Origin: Rhodobacterales bacterium RIFCSPHIGHO2_02_FULL_62_130
GTDB taxonomy: Bacteria; Pseudomonadota; Alphaproteobacteria; Rhodobacterales; Rhodobacteraceae
Assembly: GCA_001828855.1 (NCBI GenBank)
Contig: MHZT01000015.1
Location: forward strand, 1 to 64,000
Length of the DNA: 64,000 bases
Direction: 5' to 3'
The translations under genes were made by a program, and so were the position numbers. Below, one piece after another: positions 27,502 through 39,536 of the stretch. Position 1 is the first letter of the stretch. Every line of letters begins with the position of its first letter. The notes under the pieces are model-generated. The model was given only the letters and a program-made list of their open reading frames with translations, was not told the origin of the DNA and searched no databases.

Positions 27502-27527
27502 GGGCCAGAGGAAACTCTGGCCCTTTT
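27502..27527 (+). terminator. Terminator after ppaC
   Basis: A 9-bp perfect stem, GGGCCAGAG (27502-27510) with CTCTGGCCC (27515-27523), has a GAAA tetraloop and is followed by TTTT. Confidence 0.88.
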
Positions 27528-27584
27528 GCCTTGCCAAAGCCGCCTTTCACGGGAACAACCAGACCAAACCCGAAAGGCACCCCG

Positions 27585-28475
27585 ATGACCGAGATTCTTG
27601 CCAAGCTGGCCGTTATTGCTCCCCGCTATGACGCGGTTCTCTGCGATCTCTGGGGATGTCTGCACAACGGCGTCACCCCCTTCCCCGCCGCCGTCGCAGC
27701 CCTGCAAGCCTTCCGCGCGCAAGGTGGCAAGGTGGTGCTGCTGACCAACGCCCCGCGCCCGAAACCCTCGGTCGTGGCGCATCTGGACGCGATGGGTGTG
27801 CCGCGTGATGTCTGGGACGAGGTGGTCACCTCGGGCGATGCCGCGCAATATGCCATGCTGGCGGGCGCCGTGGGCCGCCGTGTCCACCACATCGGCGCCG
27901 ACAAGGACGAACCCTTTTTCACCACCTTTTCCGATGACCTGCAGGCCTTCGCCGCCACCCAACCCCCGATCACCCGCGTCCCCTTGGCTGATGCCGAAGG
28001 CATCATCTGCACCGGCCTTGCCGATGATCTGACCGAAACTCCCGCCGACTATCGCGCGCAGCTTTTGCTGGGCAAAACCAAAGGCTTGCCCATGCTCTGC
28101 GCCAACCCCGATCTGGTGGTGCATTGGGGCGACAAGCTGCTTTACTGCGCCGGAGCCTTGGCCGCCGACTATGAGGAAATGGGCGGCACCGCGCTTTATT
28201 TCGGCAAACCGCACCCCCCCGTCTACGACCTTGCCCGCCGCCGCCTTGCCGCCCTTGGCCTGCGCGACGATGCCGCCCTGCTGGCCATCGGCGACGGTAT
28301 CAACACCGATGTGCAGGGCGGCTTGGGCGAGGGCATCGACACCCTGTTTGTCACCGGCGGCATCGCGGTGGATGAATTCGGCCCCGACGCCGACAACCCC
28401 GACGCCACCCTGCTGAACCGCTGGCTTGACGCGAAACAGCTTTCGCCCACCTTCGCCATCGGCCACCTGCGCTGA
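27585..28475 (+). CDS. TIGR01459 family HAD-type hydrolase
   Basis: This HAD hydrolase of 296 residues belongs to the NagD/IIA group. Motif I is DLWGCLHNG (nucleophile Asp near residue 21, though the second Asp is replaced by Gly-Cys). Motif II lies in LLTNAPRP. Motif III/IV is GKPHPPVYDLA then IGDGINTDVQGG. The cap domain is inserted between. Its substrate is unknown; relatives act on sugar or nucleotide phosphates. The start at 27585 fits the family; a frame from 27531 overlaps the upstream terminator region. Confidence 0.88.
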   Translation: MTEILAKLAVIAPRYDAVLCDLWGCLHNGVTPFPAAVAALQAFRAQGGKVVLLTNAPRPKPSVVAHLDAMGVPRDVWDEVVTSGDAAQYAMLAGAVGRRVHHIGADKDEPFFTTFSDDLQAFAATQPPITRVPLADAEGIICTGLADDLTETPADYRAQLLLGKTKGLPMLCANPDLVVHWGDKLLYCAGALAADYEEMGGTALYFGKPHPPVYDLARRRLAALGLRDDAALLAIGDGINTDVQGGLGEGIDTLFVTGGIAVDEFGPDADNPDATLLNRWLDAKQLSPTFAIGHLR

Positions 28476-28592
28476 CGCAACAGTAACAAAATTGCGCCAT
28501 TAGTCGCATACGCGCACAATTCATGCGCGACCGGATTGCGCCGCAACGCAGCATCGGCTATGCTGCACGGCAACATCACGGGGATTCGCGCC

Positions 28593-29036
28593 ATGCTTGA
28601 TAATCAGCCTCGCGGCACCATCTGCATCGAAGACATCGAAATCGGCATGACGCGGCAGCTGCGGAAAACCGTGACCGACCGCGACATCGAATTGTTTGCC
28701 GAGGTGTCGACCGACCGGAACCCCGTGCATCTGGACGAAGGCTATGCGCAGGACACCATCTTTGGGGGCCGCATCGCGCATGGCATGCTGACCGCTGGCC
28801 TGATTTCTGCGGTGATCGGCGAACAGCTTCCCGGTCATGGCACCGTCTATCTGGGCCAGTCGCTGAAGTTCATGGCCCCCGTCCGTCCCGGTGATACCGT
28901 CGAGGCGGTGGTGAAAGTCACCGCAATCGACCACGCGCGCCGCCGTGTTACCCTTGAAACCCACTGCGCGGTGGGCAATACCGTTGTGCTGAAAGGCGAG
29001 GCGCTGGTTCTGGCACCAAGCCGCAAGTTCGACTAG
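28593..29036 (+). CDS. MaoC family (R)-specific enoyl-CoA hydratase-like protein
   Basis: The 147-residue hot-dog fold protein carries the hydratase motif STDRNPVHLDEGYAQDTIFGGRIAHGML, with the catalytic Asp and His in D-x-N-P-x-H. It resembles PhaJ, which feeds (R)-3-hydroxyacyl-CoA from beta-oxidation to polyhydroxyalkanoate synthesis. Another CoA pathway is possible. The start at 28593 is chosen because the frame upstream to 28536 is not family-like. It precedes ribF by 29 bp but the two are functionally unrelated. Confidence 0.88.
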   Translation: MLDNQPRGTICIEDIEIGMTRQLRKTVTDRDIELFAEVSTDRNPVHLDEGYAQDTIFGGRIAHGMLTAGLISAVIGEQLPGHGTVYLGQSLKFMAPVRPGDTVEAVVKVTAIDHARRRVTLETHCAVGNTVVLKGEALVLAPSRKFD

Positions 29037-29065
29037 GGGCGGCAGCGCCCCGATGCTGGGGTAAG

Positions 29066-29989
29066 ATGCAGATTTACAAGCATTGGCAAGGGCTTGACCC
29101 ATCCGCGCGCGGGGCTTCCGTGGCGATGGGCAACTTTGATGGCATCCATATCGGCCACCAGTCGGTGATCGCCCAAGCGCAGGCGCATGGCCCGCTGGGC
29201 ATCATCACCTTTGAACCCCACCCCCGCGAATATTTTGCCCCCTCCGCCCCCGCCTTCCGCCTGATGAACGCCGAGGCCCGCGCCAACCGTCTGGCCAAGC
29301 TGGGCGTGCAACACCTGTATGAGCTGCCCTTCGATGCCGAAATGGCGGGCCTGACGCCGGAAGGCTTTGCGAAAACCGTTCTGGCCCAAGGGCTTGGCAT
29401 CTCGCATGTCGTCGTCGGCGCGGATTTCTGCTTTGGCAAGGGCCGCGCGGGTGGCATTGGTGATCTGAAACGCCTTGGCACCGAACTGGGCTTCAACGTC
29501 ACCATCGCCGATCTGGTCAAGGTCGGTGACCGCGAGATTTCCTCAACCGCGATCCGCCAAGCGCTGACCGATGGCCACCCCCGCGACGCCGCCGCCATGC
29601 TGGGCCACTGGCACCGCATCGAGGGCGAGGTGATTCACGGCGAAAAGCGCGGGCGCGAGCTGGGTTATCCAACCGCGAACATGTCCGTGAACGGGCTGCA
29701 CTTGCCGAAATTCGGCGTCTACGCGGTCAAGGTCAACGTGCTGACCGGCCCGCAAGCCGGGTCCTACATGGGCGCGGCCAGCCTTGGCGTGCGCCCGATG
29801 TTCGGCGTCAACACCCCCAACCTTGAAACCTACCTGCTTGATTTCAAAGGCGATCTTTACGGCCATCATGTATCCATCGCTTTGGTGGATTACCTGCGCC
29901 CCGAGTTGAAATTCACCGGCCTGCCCGCCCTGATGGAGCAGATGGCCGCCGATGTGGTGCAAAGCCGCCAGATATTGGAGTCGCTGTGA
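29066..29989 (+). CDS. ribF: Bifunctional riboflavin kinase / FAD synthetase
   Basis: The 307-residue enzyme makes FMN and FAD from riboflavin. The N-terminal adenylyltransferase domain has GNFDGIHIGHQSVI and later ISSTAIRQAL. The C-terminal kinase domain has GEVIHGEKRGRELGYPTANM and FGVYAVKV, then the NLETYLLDF segment. Both activities look intact. The ycgN-type gene begins with GTG inside the ribF stop region (GTGA), so the genes are coupled. Confidence 0.95.
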   Translation: MQIYKHWQGLDPSARGASVAMGNFDGIHIGHQSVIAQAQAHGPLGIITFEPHPREYFAPSAPAFRLMNAEARANRLAKLGVQHLYELPFDAEMAGLTPEGFAKTVLAQGLGISHVVVGADFCFGKGRAGGIGDLKRLGTELGFNVTIADLVKVGDREISSTAIRQALTDGHPRDAAAMLGHWHRIEGEVIHGEKRGRELGYPTANMSVNGLHLPKFGVYAVKVNVLTGPQAGSYMGAASLGVRPMFGVNTPNLETYLLDFKGDLYGHHVSIALVDYLRPELKFTGLPALMEQMAADVVQSRQILESL

Positions 29990-30438
29990 CCCCCCTGCGT
30001 CCGAAGTTCTGGGAAACCGTCCCGCTGAAGAAAATGACCGCCCCCGAATGGGAGGCGCTCTGCGACGGCTGCGGCAAGTGCTGCCTGAACAAGATCGAAT
30101 ATGAGGACACCGGCGAGGTCGAGTACACCCGCGTCGCCTGCCGCCTTCTGGATGGCGCGACCTGCCGCTGTTCCAACTACGACAACCGTTTCCAATACGT
30201 CCCCGAATGTGTGCGCCTGAACCCCAAGACCTTGACGCGCATCGCCTATTGGCTGCCCGGCACCTGCGCCTACAAGCTGCTGGCGGCAGGAAAACCCCTG
30301 CCCGACTGGCACCCGCTGATCACCGGCGACCCCGAGTCCACCCATACCTCCGGCAATTCCATGCGCGGCCAGACCGTTTCGGAAGTGGAAATCGACGAAG
30401 ACGACTGGGACGATTACCTGATCGAGGAAACCCGCTGA
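29986..30438 (+). CDS. YcgN family cysteine-cluster protein
   Basis: This 150-residue protein belongs to UPF0260/YcgN. The cysteine cluster is C-D-G-C-G-K-C-C near residue 26 plus later cysteines in ACRLLDGATCRCSNY and VPECVRLNP, suitable for metal or iron-sulfur binding. The function is unknown. The start is a GTG that overlaps the ribF stop, preceded by GGAG. Its TGA overlaps the ATG of the aldolase gene. The ribF-ycgN-ltaE run is therefore translationally coupled. Confidence 0.88.
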   Translation: MTPLRPKFWETVPLKKMTAPEWEALCDGCGKCCLNKIEYEDTGEVEYTRVACRLLDGATCRCSNYDNRFQYVPECVRLNPKTLTRIAYWLPGTCAYKLLAAGKPLPDWHPLITGDPESTHTSGNSMRGQTVSEVEIDEDDWDDYLIEETR

Positions 30439-31469
30439 TGTATTTCACCTCCGACAACGCATCCGGCGCGGCCCCTGAAATCATGGCCGCCCTTGCCCGC
30501 GCCAATGATGGTTACGCCCGCAGCTATGGCGCCGATGCGATCATGGACCGCCTGCACGACCAGATCCGCGCCACCTTTCAGGCCCCCGAGGCAGCCGTCT
30601 ACCTTGTCGCCACCGGCACCGTCGCCAATTCCCTTGCCCTGTCGCTTTATGCCCAGCCATGGAGCGCGGTTTTCGCCCATAGCGATGCGCATATCGCCCA
30701 AGACGAATGTGGCGCGCCCGAGTTTTACACCAATGGCGCAAAGCTGATCGGTGTGGCGGGCGATCATGGCCGCATGACGCCCGACACCCTTGGACAGGCC
30801 CTTGCCCGCACCGGCACAGGCGGCGTGCATGGCGTGCAGCGCGGCGTTGTCTCGATCACCAATGTCACCGAGGCAGGCACCACCTACACCCCCGCCGAAA
30901 TCGCTGCCCTCACGGCCCTTGCGAAATCCTACAACCTTCCCAGCCACTTGGATGGCGCGCGCTTTGCCAATGCCTGTGTCGCCACGGGGGCGACTGCGGC
31001 AGAGATGACATGGCAGGCGGGCATCGACATCGTATCCTTCGGCGGCACCAAGAATGGCTGCCTTGGCGTCGAGGCGGTGGTGATCTTCGATCCCGCAAAG
31101 GCGTGGGAGTTTGAACTCCGCCGCAAACGCGGCGGGCATCTGTTTTCCAAACACCGCTACCTCTCGGCGCAGATGGAGGCCTATCTGACCGACGACCTCT
31201 GGCTGCGCCTTGCCACCCACGCCAATGCGATGGGCGCGCGACTGGCCAAGGGCATCGCCGCCCTGCCGGACATGCACCTGCAACACCCCGCCCCCGCCAA
31301 TATGCTGTTCCCCGAATGGCCCGCAGGCACCCACGCAAGGCTAGACTCCGCAGGGGCCGCCTATTACCAGATGCCCGCCCCGCAGGGCCGCGAGGCCGCG
31401 CGGCTTGTCACCTCATGGTCCACGACCGAGGCCGATGTGGACGCCTTCCTGAACGCCTTGCGCGCCTAG
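30438..31469 (+). CDS. ltaE: Low-specificity L-threonine aldolase family (beta-eliminating lyase)
   Basis: This is a PLP enzyme of 343 residues. The PLP-binding lysine is K205 in SFGGTKNG, and the family features ATGTVANSLAL, SHLDGARFANAC and an N-terminal F-x-S-D-N are intact. It would cleave L-threonine or allo-threonine to glycine and acetaldehyde. The ATG at 30438 is within the previous stop. Its end overlaps by 4 bases with the convergent hydrolase gene. Confidence 0.88.
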   Translation: MYFTSDNASGAAPEIMAALARANDGYARSYGADAIMDRLHDQIRATFQAPEAAVYLVATGTVANSLALSLYAQPWSAVFAHSDAHIAQDECGAPEFYTNGAKLIGVAGDHGRMTPDTLGQALARTGTGGVHGVQRGVVSITNVTEAGTTYTPAEIAALTALAKSYNLPSHLDGARFANACVATGATAAEMTWQAGIDIVSFGGTKNGCLGVEAVVIFDPAKAWEFELRRKRGGHLFSKHRYLSAQMEAYLTDDLWLRLATHANAMGARLAKGIAALPDMHLQHPAPANMLFPEWPAGTHARLDSAGAAYYQMPAPQGREAARLVTSWSTTEADVDAFLNALRA

Positions 31470-32284
31470 CAGGCGTCCAGATGCGCCTGCACTGCGGGCG
31501 CAACCGCGGCCGCATGGGTGATCGACACCATATGCCCCGCGCCCGCCACCGACAGCCGCCGCGCGCGCGGCAACCGCGCCGCCAGCGCGCCATGCACCGC
31601 CCCGATGATCGCAGGGCTTGCCCCACCTTCAATCAGCAGCACCGGCACCGCGATGCCTTCCAGCCCGCCCGCGCGTAGCAACCCCGCCGCATCGTCCAAA
31701 AGCACCGGATTCTGTGCCACAATCAGATGAATCCGGTCCAGCATATAGGCCCGCGTGCGATCCGGCAGATCGGCAAAGCGCCCCTCGGTCCCCCAATGGC
31801 TGTGGAACAGTGCCGCCGCCTCGTCCCGCCGCCCGGCCCGCACCAGATCGGCAAAACCCAGATGCCCCGCGCGGAACGGCGCATAGGCCGGATCACGCGC
31901 CGCCCCCGCCGCAGCAAAAATCACCGGCTCGACCAAGGTCAGGCTTCGCACCAGATCGGGCCGCTCCAGCGCGATCCGCAGCGCCACCGTGCCACCAAAG
32001 GAATGACCGAAAAGATCAATCGCCGCGCCCTGCCCCAGATGCTCGGCCATAGCGATGGAGTCCGCCGTCACCCGGTCATGCAGGCTGGACACCCCGTCCC
32101 AAGCCTCAGCCCGGCCATGCCCGACCTGATCCGTCGCGGTGATGGTCACGCCACTCAGCCCCTCGGCCAGACCCGACCACGCGCCGGAATGCGCCAGACT
32201 GCAATGCAACGCCAGCACAGGGCGCGCGCCACCACGGGACCAAGCCCGCAGGGGCGGCAACATCAAAGCAAGATCTTCGGCCAT
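31466..32284 (-). CDS. Alpha/beta fold hydrolase
   Basis: The 272-residue protein has the nucleophile elbow GHSFGG with S95, an oxyanion-side LHCSLAHSGAW segment and a late GAGHMV containing the catalytic His. The acid is probably in LIEGGASP-type region (about 215). No signal peptide is present. It follows the isomerase gene immediately (1 bp gap), so they form a two-gene unit that may act on a common aromatic or ester substrate. That link is inference only. Confidence 0.85.
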   Translation of the reverse strand: MAEDLALMLPPLRAWSRGGARPVLALHCSLAHSGAWSGLAEGLSGVTITATDQVGHGRAEAWDGVSSLHDRVTADSIAMAEHLGQGAAIDLFGHSFGGTVALRIALERPDLVRSLTLVEPVIFAAAGAARDPAYAPFRAGHLGFADLVRAGRRDEAAALFHSHWGTEGRFADLPDRTRAYMLDRIHLIVAQNPVLLDDAAGLLRAGGLEGIAVPVLLIEGGASPAIIGAVHGALAARLPRARRLSVAGAGHMVSITHAAAVAPAVQAHLDAC

Positions 32285-32899
32285 TCACAGCTTTCCGGCT
32301 AGGTGCAGATCAAGGTCGTCAAGCCGGTCCTGACCCCAGAACCGTTCCTCGCCCACGATATAGAACGGCACGCCGAATACACCACGCTGCACCGCTTCTT
32401 CAAGATTGGCCGTGTAGGTTTCTGCCGCCATGAACATGCCCTTGTCGGCAATCGCCGGATCAAAACCGGCGGCAGCCATGATCCCGCCCAGCACATCCGC
32501 ATCGGCAATATCGCGGTCCTCGGCCCAGACCGCGCGGCCCAAGCCCTGCACAAACCCCGCCAGATCACCCGCAGCCCCCTTGGCCACCGCCGCCTGCGCC
32601 GAGATGATCGCATAAGAGGCAGGCGCGGGATTGGTCGGCCAGAACGCCGGACGCTCTGCAATCGGCAGCCCCGCCCGCAGCGCCTGCCGCCGCAAATCCT
32701 GCGCGTACCACGCCTTGCGCGCAGGTGAGGCATCCGTCATCGCCACGCCCCCCATCCGCGCCGCCAGATTACCGAAATGCACCGGAATATAGCGGATGCT
32801 GGCCCCGTGCCGCGCCGCAATCGCCGCCAGTCGCGGCCCGCCAAGGTAGACATAGGGCGACAACACCGTAAAATAGTAGTCGATCTGCGGCATTTGCAC
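32285..32899 (-). CDS. 2-hydroxychromene-2-carboxylate isomerase family protein (DsbA fold)
   Basis: This thioredoxin-fold protein of 204 residues starts with IDYYFTVLSPYVYLGGPRL, where the Ser corresponds to the glutathione-activating serine of HCCA isomerases. It ends with GVFGVPFYIVGEERFWGQDRLDDL, the conserved cis-Pro region. The family isomerises ring-cleavage products in naphthalene degradation, but many members serve other glutathione-linked reactions. No other aromatic pathway genes are visible. A start two codons later (32893) is equally possible. Confidence 0.87.
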   Translation of the reverse strand: MQMPQIDYYFTVLSPYVYLGGPRLAAIAARHGASIRYIPVHFGNLAARMGGVAMTDASPARKAWYAQDLRRQALRAGLPIAERPAFWPTNPAPASYAIISAQAAVAKGAAGDLAGFVQGLGRAVWAEDRDIADADVLGGIMAAAGFDPAIADKGMFMAAETYTANLEEAVQRGVFGVPFYIVGEERFWGQDRLDDLDLHLAGKL

Positions 32900-32984
32900 C
32901 GTCCCGATGGCTTCAAGGTTTGCAAGACCCTAGACGGGTGATAAGCGGTGTCAACAATCCTCGCCTGCCCACCGGAGTGATCCC

Positions 32985-34004
32985 ATGCCTGCCATCACCG
33001 AGCCGAAACTGATTTCCGGCAACGCCAACCTTTCCCTTGCGAAATCCATCGCCCGCCGGATGTCCATGCATCGCGGCATGTCGGTGAACCTTGTCGATGC
33101 CCGCATCGAGCGGTTCAACGACCAAGAGATTTTCGTGGAAGTGTTCGAAAATGTGCGCGGCGAGGATATGTACATCATCCAGCCCACCTCGAACCCCGCC
33201 AACGACAACCTGATGGAACTGCTGATCATGACCGATGCGCTGCGCCGCTCGTCGGCGGATCGCATTACCGCCGTGATCCCCTATTTCGGCTATGCCCGCC
33301 AAGACCGCCGCGCCAAGGCCCGCACCCCGATTTCCGCCAAACTTGTGGCCAACCTGATCGCGCAATCCGGTGTCGACCGCGTGCTGACGCTTGACCTGCA
33401 CGCAGCGCAGATTCAGGGCTTCTTCGACATTCCGGTGGACAACCTCTACGCCTCGCCGGTCTTCGCGCTGGACATCGAACATAATTTCAAAGGCCAGATG
33501 GATGACCTGATGGTCGTCTCTCCCGACGTCGGCGGCGTGGCCCGCGCGCGCGAACTGGCCAAACGGATCAACGCACCGCTGGCCATCGTGGACAAACGCC
33601 GCGAAAAGGCGGGCGAGATCGCCGAGATGATCGTGATCGGCAATGTCGCAGGCAAGAAATGCATCATCGTCGATGACATCTGCGACACCGCCGGCACCCT
33701 GTGCAAAGCCGCCGAAGTGCTGATGGAAAATGGCGCAACCGAGGTCCACAGCTATATCACCCACGGCGTGCTGTCGGGTCCGGCGGTAGAGCGCGTGACC
33801 AAATCTGTGATGAAATCGCTGGTGATCACGGATTCGATCGAGCCGACCGAGGCCGTCAAAGCCTGCCCGAACATCCGCATCGTGCCAACCGCCCCGATCT
33901 TCGCGCAGGCCATCCTGAACATCTGGAACGGCACCTCGGTCTCGTCCCTGTTCGAAACCGACACGCTGGTCCCGATCTACGAAGGCATGTACCAGCGCGG
34001 CTGA
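32985..34004 (+). CDS. prs: Ribose-phosphate pyrophosphokinase
   Basis: The 339-residue enzyme makes PRPP for nucleotide, histidine and tryptophan synthesis. Conserved regions are the ATP-binding [24 protein letters not shown], the [25 protein letters not shown] flexible loop, and the PRPP-binding [10 protein letters not shown]. The protein is about 25 residues longer than the E. coli enzyme, with the extra length at the ends. It is divergent from the isomerase gene and followed by palindromic repeats. Confidence 0.95.
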   Translation: MPAITEPKLISGNANLSLAKSIARRMSMHRGMSVNLVDARIERFNDQEIFVEVFENVRGEDMYIIQPTSNPANDNLMELLIMTDALRRSSADRITAVIPYFGYARQDRRAKARTPISAKLVANLIAQSGVDRVLTLDLHAAQIQGFFDIPVDNLYASPVFALDIEHNFKGQMDDLMVVSPDVGGVARARELAKRINAPLAIVDKRREKAGEIAEMIVIGNVAGKKCIIVDDICDTAGTLCKAAEVLMENGATEVHSYITHGVLSGPAVERVTKSVMKSLVITDSIEPTEAVKACPNIRIVPTAPIFAQAILNIWNGTSVSSLFETDTLVPIYEGMYQRG

Positions 34005-34015
34005 CCGCAGGCAAA

Positions 34016-34036
34016 GGTGCGTGGAAACCACGCACC
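34016..34036. repeat. Intergenic palindrome, GGTGCGTG family, copy 2
   Basis: GGTGCGTGG and CCACGCACC form a 9-bp stem with loop AAA, followed by CTACCCC. It lies 12 bases after the prs stop. The same core and tail occur after the DUF465 gene at 17948. Confidence 0.65.
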
Positions 34037-34080
34037 CTACCCCTGTCTTCCCAATGCCGCGACAGGATGAACGGGCGGAT

Positions 34081-34155
34081 GCCTCCGGCGGGGATATTTG
34101 GGCGGAGAGGATGGGGAAGCCATTTCATCTTGGCCCAAATACTCCCGCCGGAGGC
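34081..34155. repeat. REP-like inverted repeat, GCCTCCGGCGGG type
   Basis: Two 22-23 base arms (34081-34102 and 34133-34155) are inverted copies, with mismatches only around the ATATTT/AAATACT junction. The arms begin GCCTCCGGCGG and end in TTTGGGC. A degenerate relative occurs near 23121 (CCAAATACTCACGCCG) and another near 54500 (AAATATCCTCGGGGG). This looks like a dispersed intergenic element in rhodobacter-type genomes. Confidence 0.6.
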
Positions 34156-34196
34156 TCCGGCTGTCGCATAGAGAGATGATCTGTGATGTTATGGGT

Positions 34197-34221
34197 AAGG
34201 TGCGTGGTCTCCACGCACCTT
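34197..34221. repeat. Intergenic palindrome, GGTGCGTG family, copy 3
   Basis: AAGGTGCGTGG and CCACGCACCTT form an 11-bp stem with loop TCT, just after the H-type lectin stop at 34225. With AA on one side and TT on the other it could terminate in either direction. Confidence 0.65.
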
Positions 34222-34224
34222 TGT

Positions 34225-34575
34225 TCATTCAACATCCCACGCATCATCATCGCGCACCGCGCCGATGGCCAGCCAGTCCGCCCGCACCCGTGCCACGCGC
34301 GTATCGCCCCAGGTGCGGAACACGATGTGGAAACCGGTCGCGGTGATCTTTTCTGCCAGAATATCGGCGCGTGCGTTGTGCTTGTGGTCCGTATCCCACA
34401 TCCCGATCGACACCATCACCGAAGGCGGCTCCACAAACGCCTCTTTGAAGGTGATCATATGCCGGCTTTCGCGGTCGCCCTGCCCTGTCCACATCACCCC
34501 GCCATCGGCAAAATCCGAGAACAGGACGCGCGCGCCTTGCTGGATGCCCACCGATGCTGCCGCGATGCGTTTCAT
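34225..34575 (-). CDS. H-type lectin domain protein
   Basis: The 116-residue protein is almost entirely one H-type lectin domain (Helix pomatia/discoidin I fold). Marks are HMITFKEAFVEPPSVMVSIGMWD in the middle, a FRTWGDTRVARVRADWLAIG end, and an initial segment with LFSDFADGGVMWTG. There is no signal peptide or membrane segment, so it is cytosolic unless exported by another route. The start at 34575 follows a leader; the frame extends to 34797 but that part crosses the atp terminator. Its ligand is unknown. Confidence 0.82.
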   Translation of the reverse strand: MKRIAAASVGIQQGARVLFSDFADGGVMWTGQGDRESRHMITFKEAFVEPPSVMVSIGMWDTDHKHNARADILAEKITATGFHIVFRTWGDTRVARVRADWLAIGAVRDDDAWDVE

Positions 34576-34632
34576 GCTACTCCGACCAATATTTGTGCAA
34601 CCTAGCGGGTAATTCCGGCAAAAGAACGTCCA

Positions 34633-34663
34633 AAAAACAAAAAGCCCCGGCGAACCGGGGCTG
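34633..34663 (-). terminator. Terminator of the atpHAGDC operon
   Basis: On the minus strand AGCCCCGG pairs with CCGGGGCT around TTCG, then TTTTGTTTTTT follows. It lies 22 bases after the atpC stop. It is a textbook intrinsic terminator with a UUCG tetraloop. Confidence 0.92.
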
Positions 34664-34684
34664 ATTGCAAAGATGTGATCCGTA

Positions 34685-35077
34685 TCAGTGACCCGTTGCC
34701 GCCCGCATTGCGGCCAGATCGGCGGCGGTTTTTTCCGCCACGTCCTTGTTGCCGCCAATCGCCGCCGCTGCGGTGACATCTGCCACCAAAGCGTCAAGCA
34801 GCGCAGCCGTCACCTCTTCCACCGGGATCGCGCGTTCGGCCAGAACCGAGACGCCCGCCGCAGTGATCTCGGCAAAACCGCCGGTCACGACAAAGGCCTT
34901 CGCCCCATCTGCCGCCAAGGCGCGCAGGATACCGGGGCGCAGGGTGGTGATGGTGGGGGCATGCCCCTCCATCGCCGTCAGGTCGCCATCGGCGCCCGGG
35001 ATCTGCACTTCGGACGCCACCACGGAGGCAAGCCTGCGTTCGGGCGACACGAGATCGAATTGAAGCGTGCCAGCCAT
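34685..35077 (-). CDS. atpC: ATP synthase F1 epsilon subunit
   Basis: This is a 130-residue subunit. The N-terminal beta sandwich has [28 protein letters not shown] and [19 protein letters not shown]; the C-terminal part is helical and short. Epsilon couples the rotor to the catalytic head and can inhibit ATP hydrolysis. Last gene of the F1 operon; it follows atpD by 9 bp. Confidence 0.95.
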   Translation of the reverse strand: MAGTLQFDLVSPERRLASVVASEVQIPGADGDLTAMEGHAPTITTLRPGILRALAADGAKAFVVTGGFAEITAAGVSVLAERAIPVEEVTAALLDALVADVTAAAAIGGNKDVAEKTAADLAAMRAATGH

Positions 35078-35086
35078 GATGCCTCC

Positions 35087-37413
<2,327 letters not shown>

Positions 37414-37436
37414 GCGTTATCTCCCCTGCCCCGCCC

Positions 37437-38975
37437 TCAGGCGAAGTCTTTCGCGAAAGCGGCGATCTCGGCTTTGATGGCTTTCTCCAGATCGCCCGCA
37501 ACTTTGCGGTCGTTCACGGTGATGTCTTCCAGCAAGGCCTTGCCCGTCGTGCGAAGATGCTTCAGCAGACCTGCTTCAAACCGGCCGATATCCTTCACGG
37601 CAACCTTGTCCAGCGCACCAGAGGTGCCGGCATAGATCACGCAAACGATTTCCGCGTTGGTCATCGGCGAATACTGGTTCTGCTTCATCAGCTCGGTCAG
37701 GCGCGCACCACGGTTCAGCAGCGCTTGGGTCGAGGCGTCAAGGTCGGAACCGAACTGGGCGAATGCCGCCATTTCGCGGTACTGCGCCAGCTCCAGCTTC
37801 ACCTTGCCAGCCACCGACTTCATGGCGTTGGTTTGTGCCGAAGAACCCACGCGCGAAACCGACAGACCGGTGTTCACAGCAGGGCGGATGCCTTGGTAGA
37901 ACAGTTCGGTTTCGAGGAAGATCTGGCCGTCGGTGATCGAGATCACGTTCGTCGGGATAAACGCCGACACGTCGCCGCCCTGGGTTTCGATGATCGGCAA
38001 AGCCGTCAGCGAGCCAGCACCGAAATCTTCGTTCAGCTTGGCCGAACGCTCCAGCAGGCGGGAGTGCAGGTAGAACACGTCGCCCGGATAGGCTTCACGT
38101 CCCGGCGGACGGCGCAGCAACAGCGACATCTGACGGTAAGCAACGGCCTGCTTGGACAAATCATCATAGATGATCAGCGCATGGCGGCCATTGTCACGGA
38201 AGAATTCTGCCATTGCGGTTGCGGCATAGGGTGCCAGAAACTGCATCGGGGCCGGGTCCGAAGCGGTTGCCGCCACCACGATGGTGTAGTCAATCGCGCC
38301 GGTTTCTTCCAGTTTCTTCACCAACTGTGCCACGGTCGAACGCTTCTGACCGATAGCAACGTAGATGCAGTACAGCTTCTTCGACTCGTCGTCGCCAGCA
38401 GCCTCGTTGTAGGACTTCTGGTTCAGAATGGTGTCCAGCGCCACGGCGGTCTTGCCGGTCTGACGGTCACCGATGATCAGTTCGCGCTGGCCACGGCCAA
38501 CCGGGATCATGGCGTCAACGGCTTTCAGGCCGGTTGCCATCGGCTGGTGAACCGATTTGCGCGGAATGATGCCCGGTGCCTTGACGTCGGCCACGCGACG
38601 CTCGGTTGCTGCAATCGGACCTTTGCCGTCAATCGGGTTGCCCAGACCGTCCACAACGCGACCCAGCAGGGCGTTGCCAGCCGGAACGTCCACGATGGAC
38701 TTGGTGCGTTTGACAACGTCACCTTCCTTGATGTCCTGGTCGGAACCGAAGATCACGACGCCGACGTTGTCGACTTCGAGGTTCAGCGCCATGCCGCGGA
38801 TACCGCCGGGGAATTCCACCATTTCACCGGCCTGAACATTGTCCAGCCCGTAAACGCGCGCAATACCGTCGCCTACCGACAACACGCGGCCAACTTCGGC
38901 CACTTCGGCATCTTTGCCAAAGTTCTTGATCTGCTCTTTGAGGATCGCAGAGATCTCAGCAGCTTGGATACCCAT
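37437..38975 (-). CDS. atpA: ATP synthase F1 alpha subunit
   Basis: The 512-residue subunit alternates with beta in the catalytic hexamer and binds non-exchanged nucleotide. The N-terminus [16 protein letters not shown], Walker [10 protein letters not shown] at about 169-177, the [34 protein letters not shown] region and the arginine finger segment VSRVGSSAQ are all present. Its start abuts the atpH stop, so the genes are coupled. Confidence 0.98.
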   Translation of the reverse strand: MGIQAAEISAILKEQIKNFGKDAEVAEVGRVLSVGDGIARVYGLDNVQAGEMVEFPGGIRGMALNLEVDNVGVVIFGSDQDIKEGDVVKRTKSIVDVPAGNALLGRVVDGLGNPIDGKGPIAATERRVADVKAPGIIPRKSVHQPMATGLKAVDAMIPVGRGQRELIIGDRQTGKTAVALDTILNQKSYNEAAGDDESKKLYCIYVAIGQKRSTVAQLVKKLEETGAIDYTIVVAATASDPAPMQFLAPYAATAMAEFFRDNGRHALIIYDDLSKQAVAYRQMSLLLRRPPGREAYPGDVFYLHSRLLERSAKLNEDFGAGSLTALPIIETQGGDVSAFIPTNVISITDGQIFLETELFYQGIRPAVNTGLSVSRVGSSAQTNAMKSVAGKVKLELAQYREMAAFAQFGSDLDASTQALLNRGARLTELMKQNQYSPMTNAEIVCVIYAGTSGALDKVAVKDIGRFEAGLLKHLRTTGKALLEDITVNDRKVAGDLEKAIKAEIAAFAKDFA

Positions 38976-39536
38976 TTATCCGACCTCTTTCATTGAATTC
39001 TGAAGGGCTGCGAGCTTGGCCTTGACCGAGGTGTCGATCATGACCGAGCCGAGCTTGACGACGAGACCGCCGATGAGGCTTTCATCAACAGTGGTGTTCA
39101 GTTTCACATCCTTGCCGACGCTGGCTTTCAGCGCAGCGGCAAGTTTCGATGCCTGCTCGGCGGACAGAACCGAGGCCGAGGTGACATCAGCCGTCACTTC
39201 ACCTTTTTCGTCCGCGATGCGGGATTTCAGGTTGGCCACCAGTTGCGGCAGCACAAAAAGCCTGCGCTTCGAAGCCATCAGTGCCAGCGTATTGGCAGTG
39301 GTGGTCGAAAGCTTCAGCGCGGCCGCAACAGCGGCAATCGCACGGGCCTGATCGTCACGCGCCACGACGGGCGATGCGATCACGTCGCGCAGATCGGCAC
39401 TGGCGCCCAGCGCTGCCCCGATTGCATCGGCATCGGCTTCAAGCGCGCCTAGGCCTTTTTCTTCTTTGGCAATCTCGAACAAAGCCTGCGCGTAGCGCGA
39501 GGCGATCCCCAAGGATATCGAAGCTGGTTCGGACAC
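38976..39536 (-). CDS. atpH: ATP synthase F1 delta subunit
   Basis: The 186-residue subunit links the F1 head to the stator stalk. The N-terminal helical domain ([17 protein letters not shown]) and the C-terminal pattern ([24 protein letters not shown]) are typical. The GTG at 39536 is chosen because AAGGGA lies 7 bases upstream and the protein then begins [15 protein letters not shown], as in relatives. The frame runs to 39656, but that part is arginine and cysteine rich and not family-like. First gene of the operon. Confidence 0.93.
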   Translation of the reverse strand: MSEPASISLGIASRYAQALFEIAKEEKGLGALEADADAIGAALGASADLRDVIASPVVARDDQARAIAAVAAALKLSTTTANTLALMASKRRLFVLPQLVANLKSRIADEKGEVTADVTSASVLSAEQASKLAAALKASVGKDVKLNTTVDESLIGGLVVKLGSVMIDTSVKAKLAALQNSMKEVG

